Positions 36,730 to 48,335 are shown, numbered from the stretch's first letter. The stretch is 64,000 nucleotides of DNA from Polynucleobacter sp. MWH-UH19D (GCF_040409795.1 NZ_CP099571.1:1869439-1933438), one strand, 5' to 3'. Notes: generated from the sequence alone by a model not told the origin. Numbers and translations: made by a program.

Positions 36730-37731
36730 TCAAGCTTTGCCAGCCTTGGCGCGTGGATGCGCTTTATCGTATGCCTGGGCTAGATGTTGAAAGTCTAAGG
36801 AGGTATAAATTTGGGTGCTAGCAATACTGGCATGCCCCAACATCTCCTGAACAGCACGCAAATCCTGCGACGATTGCAGAACATGGCTCGCAAAGCTGTG
36901 GCGCATCATATGCGGGTGAACGTGTGTTGGCAAACCCGCACGAATCGCTAGCGTCCGCAAACGCGCCTGCACTGTACGAGGTGATAATCGCTTACCATTT
37001 GTTGACAAAAATAAGGCTATCGATTCTGCTGAGTTTTTTACTGAATCCCGCATACTCCGCCATGCCAGCAAAGACTTCATTGCAGGCGCCCCGACTGGCA
37101 CAGATCGTCTTTTTCCACCCTTACCGAGAACAGTGACTTCGGCCGCATCCCAATCTAACCATCCTGCAGATTCATGTTGACGATCTTTACTCTGCATGAC
37201 ATCAATGCCCAGAAGCTCGGATAAACGCAAACCAGAGGAATACAGCAAATCAACCATCGCAGCGTCACGAAGCGAATCCAGGTCTTTTTTCTCCTCCGCC
37301 TCTTTTACAGCCTGATTCACCAGCGCAAGCGCTTGTTCGACTGACAGGGCTTTAGGCAAAGACTTCAGACGCTTTGGAGCCTTCACATCGTCAACGGGAT
37401 TGGCGGCTAACTGACTGCTGGCTTGACCCGCCTGCGCAGCACGGCTTGTATTTTTTTCTGTTACCCAGTCATACCAACCGCGCCAAGCAGACAAAGCTCT
37501 CGCAATACTTCGAGGCGATTTGTCTTTTGAATGTAAGCGGCCCGCCCATCGACGCACATGGGCATTAGTTACTTTTAGTAAATCAACTGAATCGTCTTGT
37601 GCAAAACTTTGCAAATCACTTAAATCCATCCCATACGCTTTAAGCGTATGTGCGGAGAGTTGACGCAATACATGAAGCTCATGCAAATACTCTTGCATGA
37701 GTGGATGAAGATCAGCCGGCTTTAATTTCAT
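36730..37731 (-). CDS. xerC: Tyrosine recombinase XerC
   Basis: A 333-residue site-specific recombinase that resolves chromosome dimers at dif with XerD. The SAM-like N-terminal domain (MQEYLHELHVLRQLSAHTLKAY) is followed by the catalytic domain with Arg in YSSGLRLSELLG, Lys in GKGGKRR, His-x-x-Arg in HMMRHSFASH and the nucleophile Tyr in ASTQIYTSL. I place the start at the ATG at 37731 (MKLKPADLHPLMQ), overlapping the DUF484 stop by 20 bp. A longer frame back to 37890 adds 53 residues that do not look like XerC. The DUF484-xerC order is standard. Confidence 0.9.
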   Translation of the reverse strand: MKLKPADLHPLMQEYLHELHVLRQLSAHTLKAYGMDLSDLQSFAQDDSVDLLKVTNAHVRRWAGRLHSKDKSPRSIARALSAWRGWYDWVTEKNTSRAAQAGQASSQLAANPVDDVKAPKRLKSLPKALSVEQALALVNQAVKEAEEKKDLDSLRDAAMVDLLYSSGLRLSELLGIDVMQSKDRQHESAGWLDWDAAEVTVLGKGGKRRSVPVGAPAMKSLLAWRSMRDSVKNSAESIALFLSTNGKRLSPRTVQARLRTLAIRAGLPTHVHPHMMRHSFASHVLQSSQDLRAVQEMLGHASIASTQIYTSLDFQHLAQAYDKAHPRAKAGKA

Positions 37732-38386
37732 AAGCTTGGATACGATCCAAAGCTGCTGCCGTGAGTTCTGCAATTTGCTTGAGGTAGAAAGCGCCCATAT
37801 CAGCAGTAAATCGAGTCTCGTCTTTACTAGCCAACAGCAGAACTGCTGGGGACTGATTTGCGCCGATGCTTTTTCCAATCGGTAGACCAATAGCCACCAT
37901 GCTTTGCCATTCAGGATCTACTTGCGTTTGGCTGGCTAACAAATCTACGCTGGCCGCAGCCAGCTCCTTGGCAGAGCCACACAAGGGTGTATCGATCCAT
38001 GGGCCGAATGCAGAATTGGGTGATAACAGTTGCGCGGCTTCAACCTCAAAGACCTCGGCCAAACCAGTAGTAATTGCAGCCTCAACATCAGCTTTATTGT
38101 TGGCCTTCATCAAGCGCAATAACCAAGCCACTAAGCTTTGTTGAGTTTTGTCATTGCGACTACCGAAGTGCAACATCTCACTTAAACGACGATTGAGCTC
38201 TTGGTTCTGCGAACGCAGTACAGTCATCTGCCGTTCTTGCAAAGAAATGGCTCGATCTTCGTGGGGATGCTTGATTCGAATCTCATTAAAAAGATTGGCA
38301 TAACGTTCAAAAAAACCAGGGGTTGCTCGCAACCATTCGGCAACCAACTCTTCTTGCTCGGCCTGTTTTGGATCTATCGCGCTCAT
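37712..38386 (-). CDS. DUF484 family protein
   Basis: A 224-residue protein of the DUF484 family, usually found directly before xerC. It begins with EELVAEWLRATPGFFERYANLF, which is the family's N-terminal helix pair, then a coiled-coil (SLQERQMTVLRSQNQELNRRL, about residues 47-67), then a GAF-like domain in the second half. Function is unknown; a signalling or regulatory role has been suggested from the GAF-like fold. The start ATG is at 38386, and the gene lies 24 bp downstream of gatB. Confidence 0.88.
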   Translation of the reverse strand: MSAIDPKQAEQEELVAEWLRATPGFFERYANLFNEIRIKHPHEDRAISLQERQMTVLRSQNQELNRRLSEMLHFGSRNDKTQQSLVAWLLRLMKANNKADVEAAITTGLAEVFEVEAAQLLSPNSAFGPWIDTPLCGSAKELAAASVDLLASQTQVDPEWQSMVAIGLPIGKSIGANQSPAVLLLASKDETRFTADMGAFYLKQIAELTAAALDRIQAYEIKAG

Positions 38387-38410
38387 GTATCTCTTTCCTG
38401 AATTTCTTAC

Positions 38411-39883
38411 TTAGCTCAGTTTTTTACGTAGCAATTCATTTACCTGACCAGGATTTGCTTTACCCTGTGAGGCTTTCATAATCTGACCCACCAAAGCATT
38501 GAAAGCTTTCTCTTTTCCGGATCGGAATTCTTCAACGGATTTTTGATTAGCCGCAAGCACCTGATCAATGATGGCTTCTAATGCGCCACTATCGCTAATC
38601 TGCTTTAGCCCTTTGGCATCAATAATTTGATCGACTGTACTCATTGACTTGCCTGCAATCGCGTCATCCCAAAGGGTTGCAAAAATATCTTTTGCAATCT
38701 TGTTCGAAATTGTGCCATCAGCAACTCGAGTTAGCAGGGGCGCCAAATGCTCTGCTTTTAATGGCGCATCAGCGATCGCAATTCCTACACGATTAATTGA
38801 GGAAGCAAATTCTCCAGCAATTAAATTAGCCGCTGCTTTTGCTAATGGCTTACCAACAATCGCCAATAACTCTTCAAACACTTTGGCAGTATCGCGATCT
38901 TGACTTAACAACTGTGCGTCATATGCACTGAGTCCATACTCAGACTGCCACTGCGCACGCAAATCTGCAGGCAATGCTGGCATCGTACTGCGCACCCTAG
39001 CAATCCATGCATCATCAATGACCACCGGCAACAAGTCTGGATCTGGGAAATAACGGTAATCATTCGCATCTTCTTTACTACGCATGCTGCGAGTTTCACC
39101 GCGAACAGGGTCGTATAGGCGTGTTTCTTGAACTACTGTGCCACCATCTTCAATCAGTTCAATTTGACGGCGCACCTCATACTGAATCGCTTCTTCTAAA
39201 AAGCGGAAGGAATTTAAGTTTTTAATTTCGCAACGCGTGCCAAATTCCGTCTGCCCTTTTGGTCGCACAGATACGTTGGCATCACAACGGAAAGATCCTT
39301 CTTGCATATTACCGTCGCAAACACCTAACCAAACCACTAAGCCGTGCAAAGCCTTCGCGTAGGCAACGGCTTCAGCAGCGCTACGCATCACTGGCTCAGT
39401 TACGATCTCCAAAAGTGGGGTGCCAGCGCGATTGAGGTCAATGCCACTTGAAGGCTCTCCATGCGGGCCAATGAAACCCTCTTCATGAACGGATTTGCCT
39501 GCATCCTCTTCCATGTGGGCACGAGTGAGTTCAACGGTCTTGACTTCATCACCCACCAAGATTTCAATCTTTCCACCAATCACCACGGGAATCTCAAACT
39601 GACTAATTTGATAGCCCTTTGGAAGATCGGGATAAAAATAGTTCTTGCGAGCAAAAATGCTTGCTGGTGAAATTTTTGCGCCCACTGCCATGCCAAAACG
39701 AATGGCATGCTCAACAGCTTCTCGATTGAGAACTGGTAGTACGCCAGGCAAAGCTAAATCCACAGCACATGCTTGTGTATTTGGCTCAGCACCAAAACGA
39801 GTACTGGCACCGCTGAAAATTTTTGATTGCGTTTGTAATTGCGCGTGTGTTTCTAGACCAATAACGACTTCCCACTGCATCAT
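38411..39883 (-). CDS. gatB: Asp/Glu-tRNA amidotransferase subunit B
   Basis: A 490-residue subunit of GatCAB, which makes Gln-tRNA(Gln) or Asn-tRNA(Asn) by transamidation. The start of the kinase-like cradle [13 protein letters not shown] is at residue 4, [17 protein letters not shown] near 85, and the helical and YqeY-like tail (last 70 residues) has the [21 protein letters not shown] segment. I use the ATG at 39883, whose ATGA overlaps the gatA stop and which has GAGGTGG upstream; a start 30 nt earlier adds unconserved residues. It is third in gatC-gatA-gatB. Confidence 0.95.
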   Translation of the reverse strand: MMQWEVVIGLETHAQLQTQSKIFSGASTRFGAEPNTQACAVDLALPGVLPVLNREAVEHAIRFGMAVGAKISPASIFARKNYFYPDLPKGYQISQFEIPVVIGGKIEILVGDEVKTVELTRAHMEEDAGKSVHEEGFIGPHGEPSSGIDLNRAGTPLLEIVTEPVMRSAAEAVAYAKALHGLVVWLGVCDGNMQEGSFRCDANVSVRPKGQTEFGTRCEIKNLNSFRFLEEAIQYEVRRQIELIEDGGTVVQETRLYDPVRGETRSMRSKEDANDYRYFPDPDLLPVVIDDAWIARVRSTMPALPADLRAQWQSEYGLSAYDAQLLSQDRDTAKVFEELLAIVGKPLAKAAANLIAGEFASSINRVGIAIADAPLKAEHLAPLLTRVADGTISNKIAKDIFATLWDDAIAGKSMSTVDQIIDAKGLKQISDSGALEAIIDQVLAANQKSVEEFRSGKEKAFNALVGQIMKASQGKANPGQVNELLRKKLS

Positions 39884-41397
39884 GCCACCTCGCTTGCTTG
39901 ACGCATATGCCAATCACTGGCCTGCTGATATTGATGCGCAATTTGCAACAGACGCGCCTCAGAAAAATAATTACCAATTAATTGCATACCAATCGGTAAG
40001 TTGCTTGCATTAAACCCGCAAGGAACACTCATCGCGGGCAACCCTGCAAGATTGGTAGAGAGCGTGTAAATATCCTCTAAGTACATTTGCACAGGATCTT
40101 TTGACTTTTCCCCCAAACGCCAAGCCACATCAGGCGCTACAGGACCCAAAATAACATCGCACTCTTTGAATGCCGCCTGAAAATCTGATGCAATAATCCG
40201 ACGAATTTTTTGTGCCTGTAAGTAATATGCGTCGTAATACCCATGACAAAGAACATAGGTTCCAATCATGATGCGGCGTCTTACTTCTGCACCAAATCCT
40301 TCGGTGCGAGACTTTTGATACATATCACCAAGATCTTTGTATTCACTTGCACGATGGCCATAACGAACACCATCAAAGCGACTTAAATTACTAGAGGCTT
40401 CTGCTGGCGCCAAAACGTAATACACCGGTATCGATAATTTAGTTTTAGGCAATCTCACTTCGACTAATTTGGCGCCCAAGTTTTCTAAAAGCTTCGCCGC
40501 CTCGTTTACAGACTTTGCAACATCGGCAGCTAAGCCATCGGCAAAAAATTCTCTTGGCAGGCCAACTCTCAAACCTTCTAACGGTTTTGCAGGATTTGCG
40601 TTTCCTTCTTGCCAAGCTTGATTGAGGTAGCAAGAATAATCTTCACCAGAGTCAGACAAAGAAGTGGAATCGCGCGGATCATGTGAAGACATTGCGCTTA
40701 GCAAAAGTGCACAGTCCTCTGCCGTCTTGCCCATGGGGCCGGCTTGGTCTAAGGATGATGCGTAGGCAATCATCCCATAGCGAGAAACGCGCCCATAAGT
40801 GGGTTTAATGCCGGTTAAGCCACAAAATGCCGCCGGCTGACGAATCGACCCGCCAGTATCTGTGCCCGTTGCAATAGGGGCCAAACCCGCAGCAACTGCA
40901 GCAGCAGACCCTCCTGATGACCCACCAGCAACGCAGGATGCATTCCAGGGGTTCAATGCTGGGCCATAAGCAGAATTTTCATTCGATGACCCCATTGCAA
41001 ATTCATCCATATTGGTTTTACCCAAACAAACCATTCCGGCTCCATTTGGATTATTGGCATCCGGAATTCCCAAATTCGCAACCACAGTGGCATCAAAAGG
41101 GCTTTGGTAACCAGCCAAGATTTTGGAAGCTGCGGTGGTCTTCCACCCTCGGGTTACAAAGACATCTTTGTGCGCAATAGGGATGCCCGTCAACCTGCCA
41201 GATTTACCATTTGATATGAGCGAGTCTGCTTTATTTGCTTGCTCTAAACTTAAGTGAGCATTCACATCAATAAATGCATTCCACCTTTTTTCGGACTCTA
41301 TACGATCTAAAAAGTACTGTGTTAACTCTTTGCTGGAGACCTCTTTTGCAGCCAGCGCTTTTGCCATTAAGGCAACGGAAGTGTTGTGCCAGCTCAT
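39880..41397 (-). CDS. gatA: Asp/Glu-tRNA amidotransferase subunit A
   Basis: A 505-residue amidase that frees ammonia from glutamine for GatB. The Ser-cis-Ser-Lys triad is visible: Lys in PIAHKDVF near residue 76, and the [14 protein letters not shown] block near 157-170 with both serines. [17 protein letters not shown] surroundings (here [13 protein letters not shown]) follow. Length matches. Its start overlaps gatC by 4 bp (ATGA) and its stop overlaps gatB, so the three are tightly coupled. Confidence 0.96.
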   Translation of the reverse strand: MSWHNTSVALMAKALAAKEVSSKELTQYFLDRIESEKRWNAFIDVNAHLSLEQANKADSLISNGKSGRLTGIPIAHKDVFVTRGWKTTAASKILAGYQSPFDATVVANLGIPDANNPNGAGMVCLGKTNMDEFAMGSSNENSAYGPALNPWNASCVAGGSSGGSAAAVAAGLAPIATGTDTGGSIRQPAAFCGLTGIKPTYGRVSRYGMIAYASSLDQAGPMGKTAEDCALLLSAMSSHDPRDSTSLSDSGEDYSCYLNQAWQEGNANPAKPLEGLRVGLPREFFADGLAADVAKSVNEAAKLLENLGAKLVEVRLPKTKLSIPVYYVLAPAEASSNLSRFDGVRYGHRASEYKDLGDMYQKSRTEGFGAEVRRRIMIGTYVLCHGYYDAYYLQAQKIRRIIASDFQAAFKECDVILGPVAPDVAWRLGEKSKDPVQMYLEDIYTLSTNLAGLPAMSVPCGFNASNLPIGMQLIGNYFSEARLLQIAHQYQQASDWHMRQASEVA

Positions 41398-41687
41398 TCA
41401 ATCACCTTCGGAACTAAAAAGTAGCCATCTTGTTGGGCTGGCGCAGATTGCATGTTTTCAGCACGCTGGTCGTGCTCACTCACCTGATCGACCCTCAGTG
41501 GCTGAGCCAATTCACGCAAAAATAAAATCGGGTGGGCAAGCGGTTCAAGACCCTCGGTATTAACAGCCTGCATCTCTTCAACCAGGGAAAAAACTGCTTG
41601 TAGTTGAGGCAAAACTGCCTCAGCTTCTTTTTGGCTTAACTCAAGCCTGGAAAGGTGCGCAATGCGCTGAACATCATCAAGTTTCAT
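41394..41687 (-). CDS. gatC: Asp/Glu-tRNA amidotransferase subunit C
   Basis: A 97-residue subunit that wraps round GatA and GatB and stabilises them. The family core is present: [18 protein letters not shown] near residue 5, [23 protein letters not shown] near 31-53, and the closing FLVPKVIE. It is first in the operon, 61 bp from the divergent mreB start. Confidence 0.93.
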   Translation of the reverse strand: MKLDDVQRIAHLSRLELSQKEAEAVLPQLQAVFSLVEEMQAVNTEGLEPLAHPILFLRELAQPLRVDQVSEHDQRAENMQSAPAQQDGYFLVPKVIE

Positions 41688-41724
41688 GGGGCGCTAGAGT
41701 ATCATTACTAAATATTTTCATTAA

Positions 41725-42792
<1,068 letters not shown>

Positions 42793-42816
42793 AAGACGCA
42801 CGCGTCAATCTAGGAA

Positions 42817-43746
42817 TTGCAACATAGCGCCCCACCACTTTTCAGACAGGGCATTCCGGCCTTACTTAAACTGATTGTCTGTCTATCAATCAGCATCGCT
42901 CTGATGCTGATTGATTTCCGCTTTAAAGCACTTGATCCGATTCGCAATTATGTGAATTGGATTTTGCGCCCACTCGAGTATGTCATGATGGCGCCACGCA
43001 ACGCGTTTGAAATTACCTCAGAATATTTCACAACGCGCTCTGTCTTAGAAAAAGAAAATCAAGCAATGAAAACCCGTCTAGCAGAGCTCTCACTGCTAGC
43101 TAATCAATCAGAATTTTTAATGATTGAGAATCAAAATTTGCGCGAGTTGATGGCACTGCAAAACCAAGTACCTTTTAAAACTTTATCCGTTGAAATTCTG
43201 TTCAACCCGCCCAATCCAATTTCACAACGAATTGTGATTAACCGAGGCAGCAATGATGGCTTAAAACTCGGCAATCCGATTGCCAACGATGCGGGCATTC
43301 TTGGTCAGGTTGTGCGACTCTATGAGCGGTCTGCGGAAGTATCTCTGTTGGAAGATCGTGATTTTGCAGTTCCTGTACAAGTTGCTCGTAACGGGCTTAG
43401 AGCAGCTGTTTTTGGCGTTGGGCGAGGCAACCCATTGGAACTACGCTACCTTCCCGTAGCTAGCGATCTAGAGGTTGGCGACATCTTGCTGACTTCAGGC
43501 ATTGATGGCGTCTATCCCCCAGGGTTTGCAGTTGCTGTCATCAGCAAAATAGAACGCAATGCGGATAAAAACTCTTCCAATGTATTTTGCGAACCTATTG
43601 CAGCGGTCAATCGTTATCGTCAGGCTCTAGCTCTTTTATACGACCCACAATTTGACGCTAAAGCACCTGTCTACAACAAGCCGACTACTGGAACTCAAAA
43701 TAACACACCTGGTCGTAGACAAACCCGCGCAAGAGGAATGCAATGA
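42817..43746 (+). CDS. mreC: Rod-shape protein MreC
   Basis: A 309-residue bitopic membrane protein linking MreB to PBP2. A short N-terminal cytoplasmic part and one helix (about residues 15-33) precede a coiled-coil (residues 70-100, LEKENQAMKTRLAELSLL), and then the twin beta-barrel domain follows with INRGSNDGLKLGNPI and DILLTSGIDGVYPPGFAV. The start is TTG at 42817 (MQHSAPPLFRQG), the usual opening of the Burkholderiales protein, although AGGA is only 2 nt away. Its stop overlaps mreD by ATGA. Confidence 0.94.
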   Translation: MQHSAPPLFRQGIPALLKLIVCLSISIALMLIDFRFKALDPIRNYVNWILRPLEYVMMAPRNAFEITSEYFTTRSVLEKENQAMKTRLAELSLLANQSEFLMIENQNLRELMALQNQVPFKTLSVEILFNPPNPISQRIVINRGSNDGLKLGNPIANDAGILGQVVRLYERSAEVSLLEDRDFAVPVQVARNGLRAAVFGVGRGNPLELRYLPVASDLEVGDILLTSGIDGVYPPGFAVAVISKIERNADKNSSNVFCEPIAAVNRYRQALALLYDPQFDAKAPVYNKPTTGTQNNTPGRRQTRARGMQ

Positions 43747-44267
43747 TTGACTTTCAAAGCGGCTATATCTTGCGCCCGGTAAATCCGGCATTCATTTACT
43801 TCAGCTTATTTTGCGCGCTACTACTGAATTTATTGCCGATCGGCAATTACAGCTGGGCACCAGACTGGCTCATTCTGTGTATCGTCTTTTGGAATATTCA
43901 TCAACACCGCTATGTTGATGTTGTTTGGGCATTTATTTTGGGCCTAATCATGGATGTTCATAATTCCGATCTTTTGGGATTACATGCGTTTAGTTATTCA
44001 TTGGTTGCTTACATTGCAATCTCCTGGCATCGACGCATTGTTGCTTTGACCGTTCTCTCTCAAGCGCTACATCTCATTCCTATATTTTTATTGGTCTCCT
44101 TATTTCCTGTATTGGCGCACTGGATGCTTAGTGGTGAACTTTACTGGTGGGCACTAACAGGCTCCATTCAAGCTTTAATAGAAGCAGCACTTTGGCCATT
44201 TGCGACTCGAATTTTATTGGCCCCACAACGTCGCCCAATTGACGTTGATTACAATCGCCCGCTTTAA
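43743..44267 (+). CDS. mreD: Rod-shape protein MreD
   Basis: A 174-residue inner-membrane protein with about five or six helices, a partner of MreC in elongation. RPVNPAFIYFSLFCALLLNLLP near the start, then PDWLILCIVFWNIHQHRYVDVVWAFILG and DVHNSDLLGLHAFSY are typical. Start ATG overlaps the mreC stop. The next gene, for PBP2, starts 8 bp after its stop. Confidence 0.93.
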   Translation: MIDFQSGYILRPVNPAFIYFSLFCALLLNLLPIGNYSWAPDWLILCIVFWNIHQHRYVDVVWAFILGLIMDVHNSDLLGLHAFSYSLVAYIAISWHRRIVALTVLSQALHLIPIFLLVSLFPVLAHWMLSGELYWWALTGSIQALIEAALWPFATRILLAPQRRPIDVDYNRPL

Positions 44268-44275
44268 GAAGCGAC

Positions 44276-46183
44276 ATGGTTTCTTTTAAAAAGCCCAACC
44301 TAGATTCCTTTCAGGAACGCATTCACATTGCGACCTTATTTGTCACCATCTGCTTTTTGCTTTTAGTTACACGATTAGTATGGCTACAGCTAATTAGCCA
44401 TGGAAAGTACTCCTTACTTGCGGAAAGCAATCGCATTGCGCTGGTGCCAGCACCAGCTAATCGGGGATTAATTATTGATCGCAATGGCATTGTGATTGGG
44501 CGAAATTATTCTGCATTAACGCTCGATATCAATGCAGAAGAAGTGAAGGGCAATGTAGACCAGCTGATCAACGAACTCTCCGAAATTATTGATATCTCCC
44601 CAAGAGACCGTCGCAATTTCAAGCGCTCTTTAGAAGATTCACGCAATATGGGCACAATTCCATTGCGCTCTATGCTCAATGAAGCTGAAACAGCGCGCTT
44701 TATGGCTAATCGCTACCGCTTTCCCGGCGTAGAGATCAGAGCAAGAAATTTCCGTGAATATCCATACAATGAATTAGCCTCGCATTTAGTTGGTTACATC
44801 GGTCGAGTTTCGCAACGCGATAAAGAGCGCATGCAAACTGAAATTGAGAACTCTAGGGCAGATGATCTAGACGCTTTACAAACTTCATTTTTACCTGGCA
44901 TTCAATATGTAGGAAAAATTGGTCTAGAGCAAAGCTATGAGAGCGTATTGCGTGGCGTACCTGGATATGATCAAGTTGAAATTACCGCTGGAGGCAAACC
45001 GGTTCGCACGCTTTCTAGCTCTCCCTCATCTCCAGGAAAAAATATTGTGCTGTCAGTTGATGTCAAACTGCAGTATTTAGTTGAAGAGCTTTATGGAAAC
45101 TTTCGAGGCGCCTTTGTTGCAATTGAACCAGAAACTGGCGACGTATTAGCATTTGTCTCCAAGCCGAACTTTAATCCCAATGATTTTGTCGAAGGCATTG
45201 ATTCGGTAACCTGGAAAGAATTAAACGACTCGCCCCAAAAACCTTTATATAACCGCCCACTCAAGGGTATCTATCCGCCTGGTTCAACCTATAAGCCATT
45301 TATGGCTCTAGCGGCATTGGAAAATAAAAAACGTACACCATCACAAACCATATCAGACCCTGGTTATTTTGACTTTGGTAATCACACTTTCCGTGACGAC
45401 AAAAAAGGTGGGCATGGAATAGTAGATATGCAAAAGTCAATTGTTGAGTCTTGCGATACCTACTACTACACCCTTGCCCGCGATATGGGTGTAAACATGA
45501 TGCATGACTTCATGAAACCCTTCGGCTTTGGTCAAATCACTGGCATTGATTTACAAGGCGAATCGAAAGGCGTTCTTCCTTCTACGGATTGGAAAAAAGC
45601 AACTTTCAAAAAACCAGAGCAACAAAAATGGTACGAAGGAGAAACGATTTCGCTTGGTATTGGTCAAGGATATAACTCATTCACTATCTTGCAACTTGCT
45701 CATGCCATGGCGAACTTAGCTAACAATGGCGTTGTGATGAAACCCCATTTAGTAAAAGCTATCGAAGACCCATTCACGCGCAATCGAGTGCTCACGACTC
45801 CAAAAGAAAGCTATCGGATTGACTTGAACCCTGAGAACATTGAGATCATCAAAAAAGCCATGGTTGAAGTAAACGTTTCCGGCACCTCTGCTGCAGCATT
45901 TAGAGGCGCTGGGTACGTTGCTGGCGGTAAAACTGGTACAGCGCAAGTATTCAGCTTGAACTCAAAAGATTACAAACATGGCGCAACTGCAGAGTTCTTG
46001 CGCGACCATGCGCTTTATATCGCGTTTGCGCCAGCAGATAAGCCCACCATAGTGATCGCCATGGTGGTTGAGAACGCAGGGTTTGGCGCTCAATATGCCG
46101 CCCCCATTGCCCGCAAAGCATTGGATTACTACGTTGAGGGAAAGTGGCCTAAGGAGGTTCCTGAATGGAAAAGAGCCCCATAA
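44276..46183 (+). CDS. mrdA: Penicillin-binding protein 2
   Basis: A 635-residue class B transpeptidase that crosslinks peptidoglycan in side-wall growth. One membrane helix (about residues 18-38) is followed by the pedestal domain and the transpeptidase with nucleophile Ser in PGSTYKPF (SxxK) near residue 340, SCDTYYYT (SxN-like) near 396, and KTGTAQ (KTG) near 556. The length matches E. coli PBP2. It sits between mreD and rodA, overlapping rodA by 19 bp. Confidence 0.96.
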   Translation: MVSFKKPNLDSFQERIHIATLFVTICFLLLVTRLVWLQLISHGKYSLLAESNRIALVPAPANRGLIIDRNGIVIGRNYSALTLDINAEEVKGNVDQLINELSEIIDISPRDRRNFKRSLEDSRNMGTIPLRSMLNEAETARFMANRYRFPGVEIRARNFREYPYNELASHLVGYIGRVSQRDKERMQTEIENSRADDLDALQTSFLPGIQYVGKIGLEQSYESVLRGVPGYDQVEITAGGKPVRTLSSSPSSPGKNIVLSVDVKLQYLVEELYGNFRGAFVAIEPETGDVLAFVSKPNFNPNDFVEGIDSVTWKELNDSPQKPLYNRPLKGIYPPGSTYKPFMALAALENKKRTPSQTISDPGYFDFGNHTFRDDKKGGHGIVDMQKSIVESCDTYYYTLARDMGVNMMHDFMKPFGFGQITGIDLQGESKGVLPSTDWKKATFKKPEQQKWYEGETISLGIGQGYNSFTILQLAHAMANLANNGVVMKPHLVKAIEDPFTRNRVLTTPKESYRIDLNPENIEIIKKAMVEVNVSGTSAAAFRGAGYVAGGKTGTAQVFSLNSKDYKHGATAEFLRDHALYIAFAPADKPTIVIAMVVENAGFGAQYAAPIARKALDYYVEGKWPKEVPEWKRAP

Positions 46184-47316
46184 AAAAAATTCAATCACTT
46201 TTCTTTGGTTTTTTCGCTGGTTTAGATCGCCAGCTAGGCTTGATTCTGCTTGGCTTGGCATGCGTAGGCTTTTTTACGTTTTTATCTGCTAGTCAAAATA
46301 CCCCCGTCCAAATTGCCGATGAGCTTCGCAATCTTGCATTGTCATTTGCAGTAATGTGGCTGGTATCTCGCATTCCACCAAAGTGGCTAGAAATTAGTGC
46401 TGTTTGGATTTACGGCTTTGGCGTTGCATTACTCATTGCAGTAGCAGTTTTCGGACTCATCAAGAAAGGTGCGCGCCGCTGGCTCAATATTGGAATTGTT
46501 ATTCAACCCTCTGAAATTATGAAAATTGCGATGCCACTCATGCTGGCGTGGTACTTTCAAAAACGAGAAGGTATACAAAAAGCATGGGATTATGCTGTTG
46601 CAGTCATTATTTTAGCGATCCCCGTCTTTCTTATTGCACGTCAACCCGATCTCGGAACCGCATTACTGGTTTTCGCGGCTGGTCTTTACGTCATTATTTT
46701 GGCTGGCTTGCCTTGGAAGTGGATACTGCCATTTGTAGCGGTTGGGGTTATTGGAATTTTCTTAATTATTATTTTTGGTAGCACTATTTGTGCCCATGAT
46801 GTTGCGTGGCCTTTTGTACATAACTACCAAAAACATCGTATATGCACCCTTTTAGACCCCAGCAGCGATCCGCTTGGCAAGGGCTTTCATACCATTCAGT
46901 CCATGATTGCAATTGGCTCGGGCGGCTTTTTTGGCAAGGGCTGGTTTCAAGGTACGCAAGCGCATTTGGAGTTTATTCCTGAAAAACATACGGACTTCGT
47001 TTTTGCAGTTTTTTCTGAAGAATTTGGCTTGCTTGGTAACTTAGTGTTAATTGCACTCTTCTTCGCGCTCATCAAACGTGGCCTCACCATATCAGCTAGT
47101 GCACCGAATTTATTTACACGTCTTCTTGGTGCAGCAGTGACACTCATCTTCTTTACTTATGCATTTGTAAATATTGGTATGGTTAGCGGCTTACTTCCTG
47201 TCGTTGGCGTTCCCCTGCCGTTCATTAGCTATGGAGGAACCGCATTAGTCACCCTAGGATTTGGTGCTGGCATCTTAATGAGCATTCATCGCCACCGCCG
47301 CTTAGTGCAAAGCTAA
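46165..47316 (+). CDS. rodA: Peptidoglycan polymerase RodA
   Basis: A 383-residue SEDS-family glycosyltransferase with about ten membrane helices that polymerises glycan strands with PBP2. RQLGLILLGLACVGFFTFLSAS near residue 18, RRWLNIGIVIQPSEIMKI near 107, and the catalytic-site GGFFGKGWFQGTQAHLEFIPEKHTDFVFA region near 252 are diagnostic, as is PLPFISYGGTALVTLG near the end. The start ATG lies within the end of mrdA. The gene is last in the operon, and a strong terminator follows 60 bp later. Confidence 0.95.
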   Translation: MEKSPIKKIQSLFFGFFAGLDRQLGLILLGLACVGFFTFLSASQNTPVQIADELRNLALSFAVMWLVSRIPPKWLEISAVWIYGFGVALLIAVAVFGLIKKGARRWLNIGIVIQPSEIMKIAMPLMLAWYFQKREGIQKAWDYAVAVIILAIPVFLIARQPDLGTALLVFAAGLYVIILAGLPWKWILPFVAVGVIGIFLIIIFGSTICAHDVAWPFVHNYQKHRICTLLDPSSDPLGKGFHTIQSMIAIGSGGFFGKGWFQGTQAHLEFIPEKHTDFVFAVFSEEFGLLGNLVLIALFFALIKRGLTISASAPNLFTRLLGAAVTLIFFTYAFVNIGMVSGLLPVVGVPLPFISYGGTALVTLGFGAGILMSIHRHRRLVQS

Positions 47317-47376
47317 TACAAAAATTGATGAGCGATTTCTTGATGGGTCGGCTGTGTATTGTGCAGCTTGACCCAA

Positions 47377-47406
47377 TAAAAAAGCCCGGCATGCCGGGCT
47401 TTTTTA
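47377..47406. terminator. Strong two-way intrinsic terminator between rodA and hupB
   Basis: AAAAAAGCCCGGC and GCCGGGCTTTTTT form a perfect palindromic hairpin with an A-run on the left and T-run on the right, so it terminates in both directions. It serves the rod-shape operon on the plus strand and hupB on the minus strand. Confidence 0.95.
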
Positions 47407-47420
47407 TCAACAACGAAGAA

Positions 47421-47705
47421 TTACTTCTTACGCTTGTTAACAGAGTCTTTAAACGCTTTGCCAGCAGAAAACTTAACAGTTTTCGCAGCAGCGATTTTGA
47501 GGGGCTCACCAGTTTTTGGGTTACGGCCCATACGTGCTGCGCGCTTGCCTGAAGCAAAAGTACCAAAACCGATCAGTTGTACTGAATCGCCTTTAGTAAC
47601 AGCTTTAATAATGTGCTCAATTGCAGAATTCAATGCAAATTCAGCCTTGGCTTTAGAGATCTCCGCGTCGTCAGCAATCGCTGCGATTAGTTCGGCTTTG
47701 TTCAA
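47421..47705 (-). CDS. hupB: DNA-binding protein HU
   Basis: A 94-residue nucleoid protein of the HU family. It has the helical N-terminal [24 protein letters not shown], the DNA-binding beta-arms with [26 protein letters not shown] near residues 46-70, and the closing [13 protein letters not shown]. Start is TTG at 47705 with AAGGAGC upstream, in line with MNKAEL as the usual opening. A clear promoter lies about 65 bp upstream. It shares the terminator with rodA. Confidence 0.95.
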   Translation of the reverse strand: MNKAELIAAIADDAEISKAKAEFALNSAIEHIIKAVTKGDSVQLIGFGTFASGKRAARMGRNPKTGEPLKIAAAKTVKFSAGKAFKDSVNKRKK

Positions 47706-47769
47706 GTGAAGCTCCTTATAGATAGTGATGTCGGCGCATAACGCGCTTCCATGATTTTAACCACAAAAA

Positions 47770-47798
47770 ATTATAAAAATAAAGCTTAGCGATAACAA
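47770..47798 (-). promoter_or_regulatory. Probable sigma-70 promoter of hupB
   Basis: On the minus strand TTGTTA (47798-47793) and TATAAT (47775-47770) are separated by exactly 17 bp. This is near the ideal sigma-70 spacing with a consensus -10 box, located about 65-95 bp before the hupB start. Confidence 0.75.
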
Positions 47799-47816
47799 TT
47801 TTAAAACTATTGCAAA

Positions 47817-48182
47817 TTAATCATTTATTACTTCTACGCCAGAAACAAAATATTCAGTATCCCCAAAACATGTTGTTGGCAGGCCAATGTGTTGATCATA
47901 ACTTAGGGCGACTTTTTTTCCTAAGTTAGCATTGATTTTTTGCGCTACAGCATCATCACGCACCGTAAAGAGGAATTTTTCAGACATTGTTCCTGGCATA
48001 GAAACCATTGCCAATTCACCCTCCCACGTCTTACATATAAATCCACGTTTAGAGAATTTTTGTACATAACCCGCTCTTTCTCCATTGCCATAGCTCCAAG
48101 TTAACATGAGCCACGTGTAGGCCGAAATACCCACTAAGCCAATTAAAACAAGGCTTAAGAGCCATTTTATAAAGCTATTCAT
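47817..48182 (-). CDS. Hypothetical single-pass inner-membrane protein
   Basis: A 121-residue protein with one N-terminal hydrophobic helix (about residues 5-25, IKWLLSLVLIGLVGISAYTW) and a likely periplasmic domain with two cysteines (FICKTWEGE and TTCFGDTEYF). I chose the ATG at 48182, with GGAGAA about 8 nt upstream; a longer frame starts 30 nt earlier. I do not recognise the family with confidence. It ends 111 bp before hupB, on the same strand, and the gap holds the hupB promoter, so they are probably separate units. Confidence 0.65.
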   Translation of the reverse strand: MNSFIKWLLSLVLIGLVGISAYTWLMLTWSYGNGERAGYVQKFSKRGFICKTWEGELAMVSMPGTMSEKFLFTVRDDAVAQKINANLGKKVALSYDQHIGLPTTCFGDTEYFVSGVEVIND

Positions 48183-48335
48183 GCGGTGTTCTCCATTTAT
48201 TTGTATCCACATTTACCCTAGCGGGGCAACCCTCTTGATTTACATCAAGTATAGGGGCTTATAAGAAAAAGAAATGATCAATTGGCTACCTCATTCCAAA
48301 TTAAAATCTAGCTATTACGTTAATAGGCAAAAGCA

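Noticed and set aside
37732..37890. 53-residue N-terminal extension on XerC
   Set aside because: It overlaps the DUF484 coding region entirely and does not resemble an integrase N-terminal domain; the ATG at 37731 starts the conserved fold.
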